From NCBI GenBank assembly GCA_018894105.1, contig CM032129.1, forward strand, positions 16,804,968 through 16,868,967: a DNA stretch of 64,000 bases. The letters run 5' to 3'. Source of the stretch: Jacaranda mimosifolia. Lineage: Eukaryota > Streptophyta > Magnoliopsida > Lamiales > Bignoniaceae. The notes under the pieces were generated by a model. The model was not told where the DNA came from. It saw only the letters and a list, made by a program, of their open reading frames with translations, and ran no database searches. Of this stretch, positions 49,413-60,709 are shown in pieces (position 1 is the first letter of the stretch; each line of letters starts with the position of its first letter). The position numbers and the translations under genes were made by a program.

Positions 49413-50843
49413 ATGGCTAAGAATCTACTCGACACTATTTTGCAAACTAATAAACTCACTAGGCCTAACTTCTGCAATTGGTTGAGAGACCTCAAGATAG
49501 TTCTAAACTCCAAAAAAGGACATATGTGCTTGATCAAAGTCCGCCAGACACCATGGCTGATGACTCCACCAATGAGGCCCGTGAATTGTGCACTAAGTTT
49601 GTAGATGATGATCTACAAGCAAGATATCTCATGATAGCTTCCATGACCATTGAGCTTCAAAAGACTCATAAGCGTATGAAACATGCTAATGAGATCTACA
49701 CGCACCTACAAGAGTTGTAAGTGTTCAAACAAGACAGAAAAGGTTCACTTTGTCTAGAAAGCTCTTTAAGTGAAGGATGGTTGAGGGTTTGAGTGTCCAT
49801 GATCATGGGCTCAAGATGATTGGGCTCATCGAGAAGCTTGGACAACTTGATGTGATCACGGACAATGACTTCTACGTGGATTTGATCCTACAGTCATTTC
49901 TCTCTTCGTTCGACCTATTCATTATGAACTTTAACATATCCAAGTAAGATGTGATGATTAACGAATTGGTGAACATGTTGGTAACCGCCGAGGCAATGAC
50001 AAAAAAGGAAAAGCCTCTTATGCTTACTTCTTCCTCTAAGTCTAGGGGGCCCTAGAGGTCCTAGGAAGAGAGGTAAAAGGAAGAAGGGTTTTTCCTCCAA
50101 AAGAAAGCAACCCTTGAAGAGTTCTAGGGAAGTCAAGAAAAAGAAAGAGGCTAAAACTGATGCAAGTTTTTTTCATTGTGGTGAAAAGGGGCATTGGAAA
50201 AGGAATTGCAAAGCTTACCTTGCAACCTTTGAGAAGAGTATGTACTTTATTGAAGTTTACTTGATGACTAATTCCTCTTCATGGGTATTTGATACAGCGT
50301 GTGGTTCTCACCTTTGTAATTCATTACAGGGGATGGAAAGAAGAAAGAGTCTTAATGAAGGGGATATGATCCTCCGCCTAGGAAATAGAGTAAGGGTTGC
50401 TGCCATGGTCTAAGGCATTGTCAAGTTAGACTTGAGGAATGCTTGCATTGTATTAAATTCTTGTTATTATGTACTCAATCTTGTTGAGAACATTATTTCT
50501 ATTCCCGTTCTTGATAATCAAGGATATAATGTTTATATATTGAATGGGATGTTGAAAGCATTAAAGAATGGTTCTTTAATTACACAAAGTACATTGAATA
50601 ATGGATTGTACATACTTAATTCTCAACCTCCATTAATGCACATTCAATTAAATAAGAGAAAATTAGATAACCAAGACAATGCCATTTTATGGCATACATG
50701 ACTTGGACATATCTCTAAAAATAGGATGAACAAGTTAGAAGCTCTCAAAGCACTAAATGTTAGTGGCACTAAGGACCTTTTTACATATTAATCTTGTTTG
50801 AAGGAAAAAATGACCAAGGCCTCTTCTGTGGGACAAACAAAGG
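49413..50843 (+). pseudogene. Copia gag, protease and start of integrase of element F, broken and truncated
   Basis: The start at 49413 gives MAKNLLDTILQTNKL. A shift near 49510 moves the frame to the segment with ELCTKFVDDDLQARYLMIAS. A Lys-rich region follows, then the knuckle HCGEKGHWKRNC near 50175, whose first Cys is replaced by Phe. The protease has the active-site region WVFDTACGSHLC near 50285, with Ala where copia normally has Gly. Then RLGNRVRVAA, NIISIPVLDN and the pre-integrase end (LGHIS) before KMTKASSVGQTK. In-frame stops lie at 50411-50413 and after 50698. The frame is cut at 50843 by LTR8. It would encode capsid and enzymes if whole. Confidence 0.85.
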
Positions 50844-53108
50844 TGTTGGAATAGTATCCCCGTAAGCCAATTAGATTGGCATATAAACTATTTCATTTGT
50901 GATACAATCTTGATTGAATGATATTCTTGAAATGGCCATCTTCATCTTATGCTTATATTTACTTCACTTGCATTTAGTTGAAGCCCTTAGATCACACAAA
51001 GCTACGGGACTTGGTCAGTACACTCGGTGATGATCATGAAACAAGTCTTACATGGTGATGATCTTAAATCCTCCAAGTCATAGGATTTTATGAGATAAGG
51101 CATATAAGATCCTGATAGACTTGCACTAACAATGCATAAACCCAACGGTTGGATGTTTCTCCGTTTCATGAGCAATACCATATGAGATATGGGTGCATGT
51201 TAGTGGGTATTTGTTAGAGAACAAACTACTGAAGGTCCACCTGGGGAGTCCACTAGATAGCCAAAGAGGCAAGTCGGTAGTGGCAAGTTCTCCAACTTAT
51301 GCTAGTGCATATAATTAGTCCTTTGACCTGAGGATCCATGGTAACCTTGTGTTTAGGTCCTTATGCTTTGACTCCCCCTTGGCCACGTAACGGGTCATTC
51401 GAGTGGTGATTGGGCATGAGCTACTTAGATATGGAGGTTTGTGTGATCCAATATGGGATCCAACTCCTCATCATTGTGAAGGGCGACTGCATCTCCTATG
51501 TATTCTATAATGATCGATTCCAAGAAATCCTTGCGCAAGGTAGTATGATAATTTGAAAATGGAGTTTTCCAAAAATGAGGTCATAAAGAAGATTCAAACA
51601 TTTGAATAAAGACATAGAATTGAGGCAATTCGGGAGCCAACAAATATCTTGCCCTAGGCCTCTTTCGGAAGATAAGATATGGAAGGACTGTATTTGCATG
51701 ATATGCGTAGAGACAGAATGGTTCTTCAAAAGCATTCATTTTGGCCAATTAGTTGGGCTCCATGGGCTTGAGGTTGGACATCGACCATGGAGATTAGTTA
51801 CTATTCAATTAATGGAGATTAATTAAATTGAGTCAATTAGTTTACATGAGTTTAAACTAATGTGAATATTCAATATTCTAAAGTCACAAAGAGTTGTGAG
51901 CCCAAGTCTAATTAATGGTAGAACCTATTGGGTCACACACAAAAGCCAATAGCAAATCCTAATTCATGAAGGAGAATTTTCTAAGAGGTAGAAATCTCCT
52001 ACATAATTGATTTTGGAGGTTGACCGATTGATGCAACTTGTAGTCATTTTTGGCTTGATCAATTTAATTGTTAAATTGATCCAATTAATTGGAGTTAAAT
52101 TAAGACCAATTAATTAAGGAGTTAATTATTTGGTGCCACATGACTATCAATTGGTCATGTTAAGGACTTAAGTTAACAATGTTATCCTTAAGGAGTTAAG
52201 CAAATCGACTTAAAGAGTTAAGTCAAAGTTAATTAATTGAATTAAGGAGTTTAATTTAATTAAAATAGAGAATTGATTTTGGAGGGAAATTTTAAACTAA
52301 GTGTTCATTTTATGTGAATTAGAATTTATTTGGATGATATTTCATGGGATGAAATAAAGATTTCAAATAAAATTCAAATTCACATAAAATTCGAAATTCA
52401 CATGCCAACTTGCAAGAGCAAGTGGGCAGCCACCTTAAGGAAGGTGTGATGCCATCTTAGCATCACACCATCCTCCCTCTATATATAGATATTGAGAGTG
52501 AAGGGAATGGCCACGCCTGAATTTTGCAAGCTAGAATTAGATTTTCTCAATTTCCCTCCAAATTTTCAAGTGTTGCCTCATGTGTTGAAGCTTCACTTCT
52601 CTTCTTCTCCTACCTCCAGTTCAAGCCTTCATCCAAGCTCTTCTTCTCTTTGTTCTCTAGCTAACATTGAGAATAAAATGATTGTGCATTGGTATGTGGA
52701 TATTTACATTAGAGGCAAGACAATTGGATTGCTAGCCTTCGACGATCCTCTATTTCGGATAGTAATTTTGGACCGACCTTTGGAGGTCTTTTCGGATCCA
52801 TTTTGGGCTGATTTATTTACTGAAGATATATCAAGGAGTTGGTGTTTGGTTGGTACAAATATCACTCAAATTGGAGTTCATTTGGTTGGGCAAAAGTTGC
52901 TCTGATTCTGTTGTGCCACCTAGGAGACAGTTTTCAAGGAGTTGAGATCTTCTTCCACCTTCCTTTGATTTTCTGAAAATTAAGATAATTCTCTCTCCAT
53001 CCAAATCTGAGTCTATGGCACATTTAGATCCTTGGCTTCATATGTAGCCCAGTTATTTTAGCATTTTGATGCTTTGATAATTGGATCCTAGTGCTACATG
53101 TGACTTCA
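50844..53108 (+). repeat. LTR8: 5' LTR of plus-oriented copia element J, inserted in F
   Basis: 2,265 bp from TGTTGGAATAGTATCC to GTGACTTCA. It starts inside the integrase coding sequence of F (left flank aaagg). The promoter core is at 52443-52491, and a primer site follows at 53111-53123. Confidence 0.87.
52443..52491 (+). promoter_or_regulatory. LTR8 promoter core: inverted repeat plus TATA box
   Basis: Inverted repeat ggtgtgatgc / gcatcacacc at 52443-52469 and tctatatatagat at 52479-52491. Confidence 0.62.
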
Positions 53109-54380
53109 AGTGGTATTGAATCCTAATTCATGCTATGATTTGGATTTTAATTTATCTAAGTCATGTGATGAATTGGTCAAAATCTCGAAATACTTGATCC
53201 AACCTACAAATTGGAGTGTTTGGATGATGTTGTGTGTGGCTCCTTACTTGATGAATTGAAAGCATGCTAATATGTGCTTTAGGTGTTAATTCATATGATT
53301 ATTATGTTTTAATTCATAGTTGCTAATGTTGAATGTTGATTTGGCATTAGTTGATGTTATATGTTGATATAGTATGTTTTATTTGGCCTTGAGATGTGTT
53401 GGTCATTTTTTTATCCAATATGATTCTTACTTAAACTTATTTTTTGAAGCATAATTGAGCACTTGAAATTTCTGTTTTAAAAGGTGTTTTAGGTCTGCAA
53501 TTTCATCTATATTGTGTGATTTAATGTTTATGAGGTGTCCTAAATTTTTTGGTGCACAAATGTTGAGCCTGAAAACACATGACTCAGTTATAACCTCAAA
53601 ACAGAGGCTGTTGCCAACCTTTGTCAAGCACTGGCTAGGCAGCAAGGACACTATGCACAAGCCAGCCACCCAGCTATGCGCCCAAATTGGGCCAGTAGGC
53701 CAGCAACGTCTGCTTTGAGGGAAGGCGAGTTTTGAGTTATTTTTTTGGTTCCTTTAATGACCCAAAGTGTTTTGTTTCACACATAATAGATGCACAAGTG
53801 TTGTGTAAGTTCTCAAAATTATGTTTGACAAATGTGATTGCTTTTAAAAACTTGTTAAAGTTAATATTTAATAATGTGGCATATTTGTTATGCTTCCTCT
53901 TGCTTGGCCAACTAATTGTTTATGAGATAAGCATTTAATTGTTGGAATTGAATGTCAATTCTAGATTTATTTATTGTTCATTTATTTGTTGAATGGATGA
54001 TAAATGAATGAGGATGATCATGAGCCTTTAATATTGATTTTATTTGTTTCAAGTTATCAAAACGGGTTGTATTAAATTGGAGCTTGCATGCCTCTTAATT
54101 TCTATCTTGTAATTGTTATGAGATTAGAATCACTAGGAGTGAGGATTTCTTTCTCATGTAAAAGTTTCATGGAGCAAAGAAAGCCATTGGAGGCATGATT
54201 ACCCATGAATGTGTAGGGATACACTCATGTAATAGCCAGATTTAATCAACCCACTTAAAATCAACTAAGTGGTGCATCTATAGCTCTAACTGCATCACTT
54301 GGTTAAGGCTCATGACCATCCTACCCTAGGAGCATTTACTTATTTACGCTTTTCATATCCTATTGATGTATGAGATGCAG
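53109..54380 (+). other. Leader of element J, truncated
   Basis: Same block order as the other leaders, up to cctattgatgtatgagatgca. The family sequence then stops and unrelated DNA begins at about 54381. gag and pol of J are not in the window. Confidence 0.7.
53111..53123 (+). promoter_or_regulatory. Primer binding site of element J
   Basis: TGGTATTGAATCC, two bases after the LTR end. Like the site of B, with decay at the 3' side. Confidence 0.68.
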
Positions 54381-55247
54381 TGTAAGATTCTCAACTTCTA
54401 TAGGGTTAGCATATTAATGGTCGTGCGCTAGTATGTTCCCTCATGACTGCTCTAAATATAAGTCTGAGTCTCATAGGTTGCGGTCCCACAACCACACTCG
54501 CATAGGTGTGCTCTTCAAGGATACTGTACGGCATAATACCCTAATCATTAAGTATGAACTCATTAAGAGTAATTTGCTCAACCTTTACCATTGCAATACA
54601 ACACTTTATTACTTCTTAGGATAGGATAACAATATTTATAGTGTTGTTCAATCACTCAAACAACTTATTTTTACTCATTAAACCTTCATATCGAAATCTC
54701 CAATAAGTAAGGTTGGATTGCCATTGTTGGTAATTCATTTTATGAACTTCACGCTATCCCCATTGCAAATTCTTAGGCTTGCCTCCTCGCAAGCCCCTTT
54801 GTTAAAATAATTCAATTATTAATGAGATACCTTATTATTTTCTATCTCAAATATAGGTGTCTCTTTTGCTCTTAGGAATTCATTTACTTAAACTTCTCTA
54901 TAGTTGTTTAGCTATCACAATAAATAGAAGTTGCTAGCAATAGCTTCTGAAGAAAAGTATTGTTAATAATTCTTTAGGTCATTCTATATGCTTGCCAATA
55001 GCTTCAAGTGCTATCATGTCAACTTTCTTGGATAATCGGGATATGCACATTTTCTTCGAATATATATCTCCAAGACACCACTTCTCTAGCATGTATAAAA
55101 ATTATAATTAGTGGTAGTTTTGGTTTAATCTGAACCAGAAACCTAAATAGTATCATTATTTCCTTCTCAAACAACAAAATACTTGAAATAACAGCACTGT
55201 ATCCTTCTCGAACAGTGAGATACTCAAAATGTAACATAGTCACTTTT
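54381..55247. other. Non-copia AT-rich DNA, left part
   Basis: Unrelated to the flanking copia family. It begins tgtaagattctcaacttc, which could be an LTR-like TG end, but I found no matching terminus. A 41-bp-period direct repeat built on tccttctc..acttgaaat lies at about 55161-55240. No coding frame recognised. Confidence 0.4.
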
Positions 55248-55266
55248 ATATGTATTATTAACACTC
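55248..55266. repeat. SINE target site duplication, left copy
   Basis: atatgtattattaacactc, 19 bp, identical to 55367-55385. Confidence 0.88.
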
Positions 55267-55366
55267 GCCGAGTAGCCCGTGGCCTAACGGCATAAATCTC
55301 CCACATAATGTGGGAGGTCAGGAGTTCGAGCCCTAACAGACTCCTAATGTGCGTGTGTATAAATAA
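55267..55366 (+). mobile_element. tRNA-derived SINE, 100 bp, with 19-bp target duplications
   Basis: Starts gccgagtagcccgtggcc. The A box is tagcccgtggcctaacgg and the B box is ggagttcgagccc, about 40 nt apart, as in a tRNA promoter for RNA polymerase III. Between them is a hairpin (ctcccaca / tgtgggag). The tail is tgtgcgtgtgtataaataa. Perfect 19-bp direct repeats flank it, the mark of LINE-assisted retroposition. It is not a working tRNA gene: no acceptor stem pairs across the ends. A second copy of the family lies at 34572-34666. Confidence 0.9.
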
Positions 55367-55385
55367 ATATGTATTATTAACACTC
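55367..55385. repeat. SINE target site duplication, right copy
   Basis: atatgtattattaacactc, identical to 55248-55266. Confidence 0.88.
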
Positions 55386-56290
55386 CCTTTAAGGTACTCT
55401 AATTTTTATATTAGCTGGTATTTACTAAGTCTCCTAATAGCACATAAGATATCCAATTTAGCGGGATACTCTATTAAGTACATTAAGCCTCACATGATAT
55501 GGGAATATCTTAAGTTCTTAGTTGAACAACCAAAACACCATGATTTTTTTTCAAGATTGATAGATGGATCGTTACTCTTACTAGTTTATAATAAAATTTA
55601 AGAAACTAATTTAAATTTTTTCATTGTAATATGGTTGAATAACTATAATTTCTCTTATTTTTTAGTCATTTCTATTTTCAAAACACACCTAGTTTATCCT
55701 AATATGTCATATCAAATTCTTGGATCATAGAGATTTAGTTTTAATCAGTACATCTGTATCATACCAAAATTAAGATGCCATTCTCATATATGCATAAATC
55801 AGACAACTAGAACCTCCTAATACACACATTTGTCGAAACCATTAATTGCAAATCATTTAACATAATAGCGAAATATTTCTTTTCCTTCCCCAAGAAATAT
55901 GTTATCAAAGCATACAACACTTCTATATTGCTTAATTGTGTTTATAGATCAATTATATGTAATATGTACAAAAACCTTAAAATAAAACATAAAAAATCAA
56001 ATTTTTTAACTCATATTTATGATAGAGCAGTTGTTTCAATTGTTTAGCCCTTGTGGTTCCATCAACAACCCATATATAGAGAAACATAAGTTTTTATAGA
56101 TGAAGGGAAAAAGCTTGATTTGATAAGCTAAATGGAAAGACAAGTAGATTATATTTACAATTGTGGAAAAGGTACTAAACGAAAGAAAAAGATTCATGAT
56201 ACTAGACACACAAAAATATTTTCAAAGACACAAACACATATATAAACATGTACATAAATATGATCCCTCGGACAAAAAAGGGAAGGATTA
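55386..56290. other. Non-copia AT-rich DNA, middle part
   Basis: About 900 bp of AT-rich sequence. I see no repeat of the local families, no clear coding frame and no RNA gene. Confidence 0.4.
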
Positions 56291-56556
56291 TCATACATGT
56301 TCTGGTGATGGAGATAGAGGTGGTGTCAAATGGAGAGAATTAAGAGGCTCCAGTGTGAGCACACCATTGATACGGATGCATCCAAATTCGTGGTCCATTT
56401 CCAATACATATTTCCTCTATAATGAAAAATTAGGGATTATAAGAGATAAATGAAAATAGAATAGGAAGGATTAAAATTATATTCATAGAGTCTGAATGTG
56501 GTTAAGTCGTTTTAAAAGATATCTACCTTATTTCTACCGTTGGAGTTGTACGTCAT
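56291..56556 (-). CDS. Candidate two-exon small protein (51 aa), unrecognised
   Basis: Exon 1 (56556-56527) reads MTYNSNGRNK and ends at GTAGAT. A 110-bp AT-rich intron (56526-56417) with CCCTAAT near its end and acceptor TTTCATTATAG follows. Exon 2 (56416-56291) continues in phase with RKYVLEMDHEFGC to LTPPLSPSPEHV and a TGA. The exon 2 frame has a stop directly before its start, so it needs splicing or a start at its internal Met. A TATA-like catatataca lies about 150 bp upstream of the ATG. No signal peptide, membrane segment or known domain is visible; the C-terminus is Pro/Ser-rich. It could be a small gene, the last exon of a lost gene, or chance. I do not recognise it. Confidence 0.3.
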
Positions 56557-57022
56557 TTTCTTTTTGTGGACAAGAAGTGTTGTGTGCAGTGTGCTTTTTT
56601 TTTCGACACTAAGTGTTGTGTGGAGTTTATTTGTGTGTCTTTAGGTGAAAAAGTCACTAAGGATGAGGAATGAAATTATTGATAATTTTATGTTTGGGTC
56701 TGTGTGTATATATGAAGAGATGCGGTAATAGGAAGAATGGCAAGTAACAAAAGCAAGAGATAAACACGAATTAAATATTAGATATTGGTGTACTTATGAC
56801 ATATGATATTGTTTCCAATTTTGACCATTTTCAGTATTGCAAGAATTTGAAACACAGAAGTCTACTAATAAATAAAATCGAAATAGAGATCTATAGATTA
56901 TAACATTTTACTAACCAAGTATATTTGATTCATGAAATTAATAGCATATTTAATTATCGTATCATAAAATTATAGTAATACACAAAATTCACAGATTTCA
57001 TTGACTCTACTCAAGTGTAGCC
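56557..57022. other. Non-copia DNA, right part, possible upstream region of the small ORF
   Basis: AT-rich. It contains two near-copies of aagtgttgtgtg about 45 bp apart (56575-56635) and a TATA-like run near 56705. The last five bases, tagcc (57018-57022), would be the target duplication of the LTR starting at 57023. Confidence 0.35.
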
Positions 57023-57607
57023 TGAGGCAAGTGAGGCACTAGAATTCAATAATTAAAACTTAAAAAGCTAAAATTAACTAGTACTTCACAAGAAAACAAG
57101 GATCTAAACATACTTATGATTCAAATTTGGATGGAGAATTACCTTGATTAGCAAAATCCAAAGGAAGGAAAAATAACACTTTTTCAATCCATAAATTGTC
57201 AAACAGCGGCCCAATGGATTTGGAGCAACTTTTGCCCAATCCAAACTCCTACAAAAATTTTGGACAAATTCTAGTAACTTCTCAACTCTTTGATGAATCT
57301 ACTGTGAAAATTTCATGTCAAAACTCCTTTTGGATCTCCTGAAATAAAATCGCCAAGTTACTACCCTGATTGGTGGATCTCCGAAGGCTAGCAATCGTAT
57401 TGTCTTGCCTCTACCAATATGATCCACACACCAATGCTATTTCCTATTTCTCTTCAATATTAGCTGGAGATAGATAGGATAAATAAGAGGTAGATGGCCA
57501 ATTTAGGGGTGGAGAATAAGAGAGAAGTGAAGCTTCAACACATGAGGCAACACTTGAATGAGGGAAAAATATGAGAATCTAATTCCTCACATGGAAAATC
57601 ATTGTGT
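57023..57607 (-). repeat. LTR9, left portion (3' LTR of copia element E)
   Basis: Begins tgaggcaagtgaggcac and matches the first part of LTR11. It breaks at cattgtgt, where plus-oriented LTR10 starts, and resumes at 62272. Confidence 0.78.
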
Positions 57608-59243
57608 TGTTGGAATAGTGCCCAGCAAGCTAATTAGATTGGCCTTGTAAAGCAATTTCCTTATAATTGAATGATATTCTTTATATGTGGCCATCTTCAT
57701 CTTATGCTTTTTATTACTTCACTTGTATTTGGAAGAAGCCCTTAGATCACTCATCACTATGGGACTTGGTTCGGTGACCATGGAATAAGTCTTACACGGT
57801 CATGATCTTAAATTTTCCAAATCAGAGGATCTTACGAGATGAGGCATCTAAGATCTGGATAGACTTGCACTAACAATGCATAAATCCAAGAGTTGGATAT
57901 TGCTCCGTTCCATGAGCAACCATATGAGATATAGGTGTATGTTAGTGGGCGCTTGTTAGAGAACAAGGCACTGAAAACCCAACAAAAGAATCCACTAGGT
58001 AGTCAAAGTGGCAAGTCGATAGTGGCAAGTTCTCCAGCTTACGCTAGTACATATTATTAATCCTCTAACTTGAGGATCCATGGTAACTTTATGTTTAGTC
58101 CTTATGCTTTGACTCTTCCTTGGTCACTTAGGGGGCCTTTAGGGTTGAGGCCAGGCATAAGCTACTAAACATGCAGGTTTGTGAGATTCAAGAAGGAATC
58201 TGACTCCTCGCTTTTGTGAAGAGTGAGTACATCTCCTATATGTTCTATAATGATCGATTCCAAAAAATACTTGCGCAAGGTGGTGTGACAATTTGGAAAA
58301 AGAGTTTTCCAAAGATGAGGTCATATAATGGAATCAAACATTGAGAATAGAGACATAATATTGATGCTATTGGGGAGCTGGCAAATATCTTGCCCTACGC
58401 ATCTTTTGGGAGATAAGAGACCGAAGGATCGTATTTGCATGGTAAGCATAGAGCTACAATGGTTCTCCAAAAGCATTCATTTCAGCCAATTAGTTAGGCT
58501 CCATAGGCTTGAGGTTAGACATCGACCATGGAGATTGGGTACTCCTCAATTAATGAGATTAATTGAATTGGGTCAATTAGTTTAAAAGTGTTCTAAACTA
58601 ATATGAATATAAGATATTCAAAAGTCACAAGGAGTTGTAAGCCCATGTCCAATGAATAGTATAACCTATTGGGTCACACACAAAATCCAATTTGCTTCCT
58701 AGTTAATGGAGGAATTTTCTAAGTGTTAGAGAATTACTCCATGGGACCATTTTTGAGGTATCCAATTTGAAGGTCAATTTTGGATTGATTAATTTAAGTG
58801 TTAAATTAATCAATTAATTTAAGGAGTTAAATTAAACCAATAATTAAGAAGTTAATTATTTGGTGTCAAATGATCATCAATTGGTCAAGTTAACTTAAAG
58901 AGTTAAGTTAACAAAATTGAGCTTAAGATTTAAGCTTGTTTGACTTAAAAGTTAAGTTAAAGGTTAATTAATTAAATTAAAGTGTTTAATTTAATTAAAG
59001 AGAAGAATACATTTTGGTGGGAAAAATTCAAATGAAAGGTTCATTTGAATTAACATTTTAATTAATTTGAAATTAGATTTCAAATGTAATTAAAATGCAC
59101 CCAAATTCAAATTCAAATTAGATTTGAATATGCATTTGCCACCTAAGCATGGCAAGTGGCCGCCCTGGTTGAGAAAGGTGCCACCTTGGCATGACACCAT
59201 CCTCCCTCTATATATAGATATAAAGGTGGTAGGATTGGCCATA
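57608..59243 (+). mobile_element. LTR10, solo LTR nested in LTR9, left portion
   Basis: Starts TGTTGGAATAGTGCCC. It is interrupted after gattggccata (59239-59243 is the TSD ccata of LTR11) and continues at 61671-62271, ending tttgcttca. Summed length is about 2.24 kb, a full LTR with no internal region. The promoter core is at about 59175-59222, with a decayed inverted repeat. The 5-bp flanks tgtgt and tctgc match only 3 of 5, so the TSD is unproven. Confidence 0.8.
59175..59222 (+). promoter_or_regulatory. LTR10 promoter core, inverted repeat decayed
   Basis: aaaggtgccaccttggcatgac is a damaged form of the hairpin. tatatatagatat (59209-59221) keeps the TATA box. Confidence 0.45.
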
Positions 59244-59850
59244 TGAAAGCAAGTAAGGTACGAGGATCCAATAATAAAACTTCAAATGCTTAAATAAACT
59301 AGTGCTTAAAAGCAACGAAGGATCTAAACATGATTTAGGATTCAAATTTAGTTGAAGATTTACCTTGAAAAGCAAAATCCAAAAGTAGATTGAAGAACTC
59401 CTTCTTCAAACAAAATCTGCCAAACAATGGCGCAGCTAAAAGCAAGCAATTTTTCACAATTCAAAACTCTTCAGAAATACTAAAAAAAATCCAGTAGATG
59501 CTCAACTCCTTAAGAAAGCTTGTAGAACAAATTTTAGCTTGAAACACTTTCTAGATCTCCTAGAAAAAAAAATCGACAAGAGATTGTTCTTGCAGGTGGA
59601 TCTCCAAAGGCTTAGCAACTCATTTGTTTTGCCTCTATCGAAATGATCCACACACCAATCTAATTCCTACTACTCCTCACTTTTAGCTGGTGAAAGAAAT
59701 TAGAGTTGAGAGGGAGATGGCCGATTTTTTGGGTAGGGAGAAGAAGAGGAATGTGATCTTCAACACATGAATGTACACCTTGAAAATTGAGGGAAAAGTG
59801 AGAATCTAATTTTTCACTTGCTTGAACGCTATATATTCGCCCCCATCACT

Positions 59851-59902
59851 TTATATCTGTATATAGAGTGAGAATGGTGTGATGCCAAGGTGGCGTCACA
59901 CC
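59851..59902 (-). promoter_or_regulatory. LTR11 promoter core: TATA box plus inverted repeat
   Basis: tatatctgtatatag within 59851-59867 and inverted repeat ggtgtgatgcc / ggcgtcacacc (one mismatch) at 59876-59902. Confidence 0.58.
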
Positions 59903-60709
59903 TTCCTCAAGGGGGAACCGCCAACGTGCATGCCTTACATACTTAGTTGGCAAATTCAAATCTAATTTGATATCTCATTTCAAATTTGTTAAATGCCACA
60001 TTAAAATGATCATATCATTTCAATTTTCCCTCCAATGAATATTCTCCTCCTTAATTAAATTAAACAATTTAATTTAACTAATTAATTCTTGACTTAACTC
60101 TTAAGTCAACTAGCTTAACTCTTTAAGCTTAACTTCGTTATAAGTTAACTTAACCAATAGATGGTCACATGGCACCAAATAATTAACTCTTTAATTATTG
60201 GTCTAATTTAACTCCTTAAATTATTTGATCAATTTAACAATTAAATTAATCAAGCCAAATTGACCTCAATTTTCAATCATCCTAAAATCGGTCTCTATGG
60301 AGAGAATTTTCTAATACTTAGAAAGTTTCTCCATTACTTAGGAAATGTAATTAGCTTTTGTGTGTGACCTGATAGGTTCTACCATTCTTGTGACTTTAGA
60401 ATATTATATATTCCTTTTAGTTTAAACTCCTTTAAACTAATCGACTTAATTCAATTAATCCCCATTAATTGAAGAGTAGCCAATCTCCATGGTTGATGTC
60501 CAACCTCAAGCCCATAGAGCCCAACTAATTGGCTGAAATGAATGCTTTTGGAGAACCATCATAGCTCTACGTGTACCATAGAAATACGGTCATTCCGTCT
60601 CTTATCTCTCGAAAAAGGCCTAGGGCAAGATATTTACCGGCTCTAATAGCTTTGATACTATATCTCTATTCCCAATGTTCGATTCCATTTTATGACCTCA
60701 TCTTTGGAA

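Noticed and set aside
55019..55306. Minus-strand open frame of 95 codons ending at the SINE
   Set aside because: Its first part is SINE antisense and the remainder includes a 41-bp-period direct repeat; no recognisable protein.
55267..55366. Functional tRNA gene
   Set aside because: The A and B boxes are good, but no acceptor stem pairs across the ends and 19-bp duplications show a retroposed SINE.
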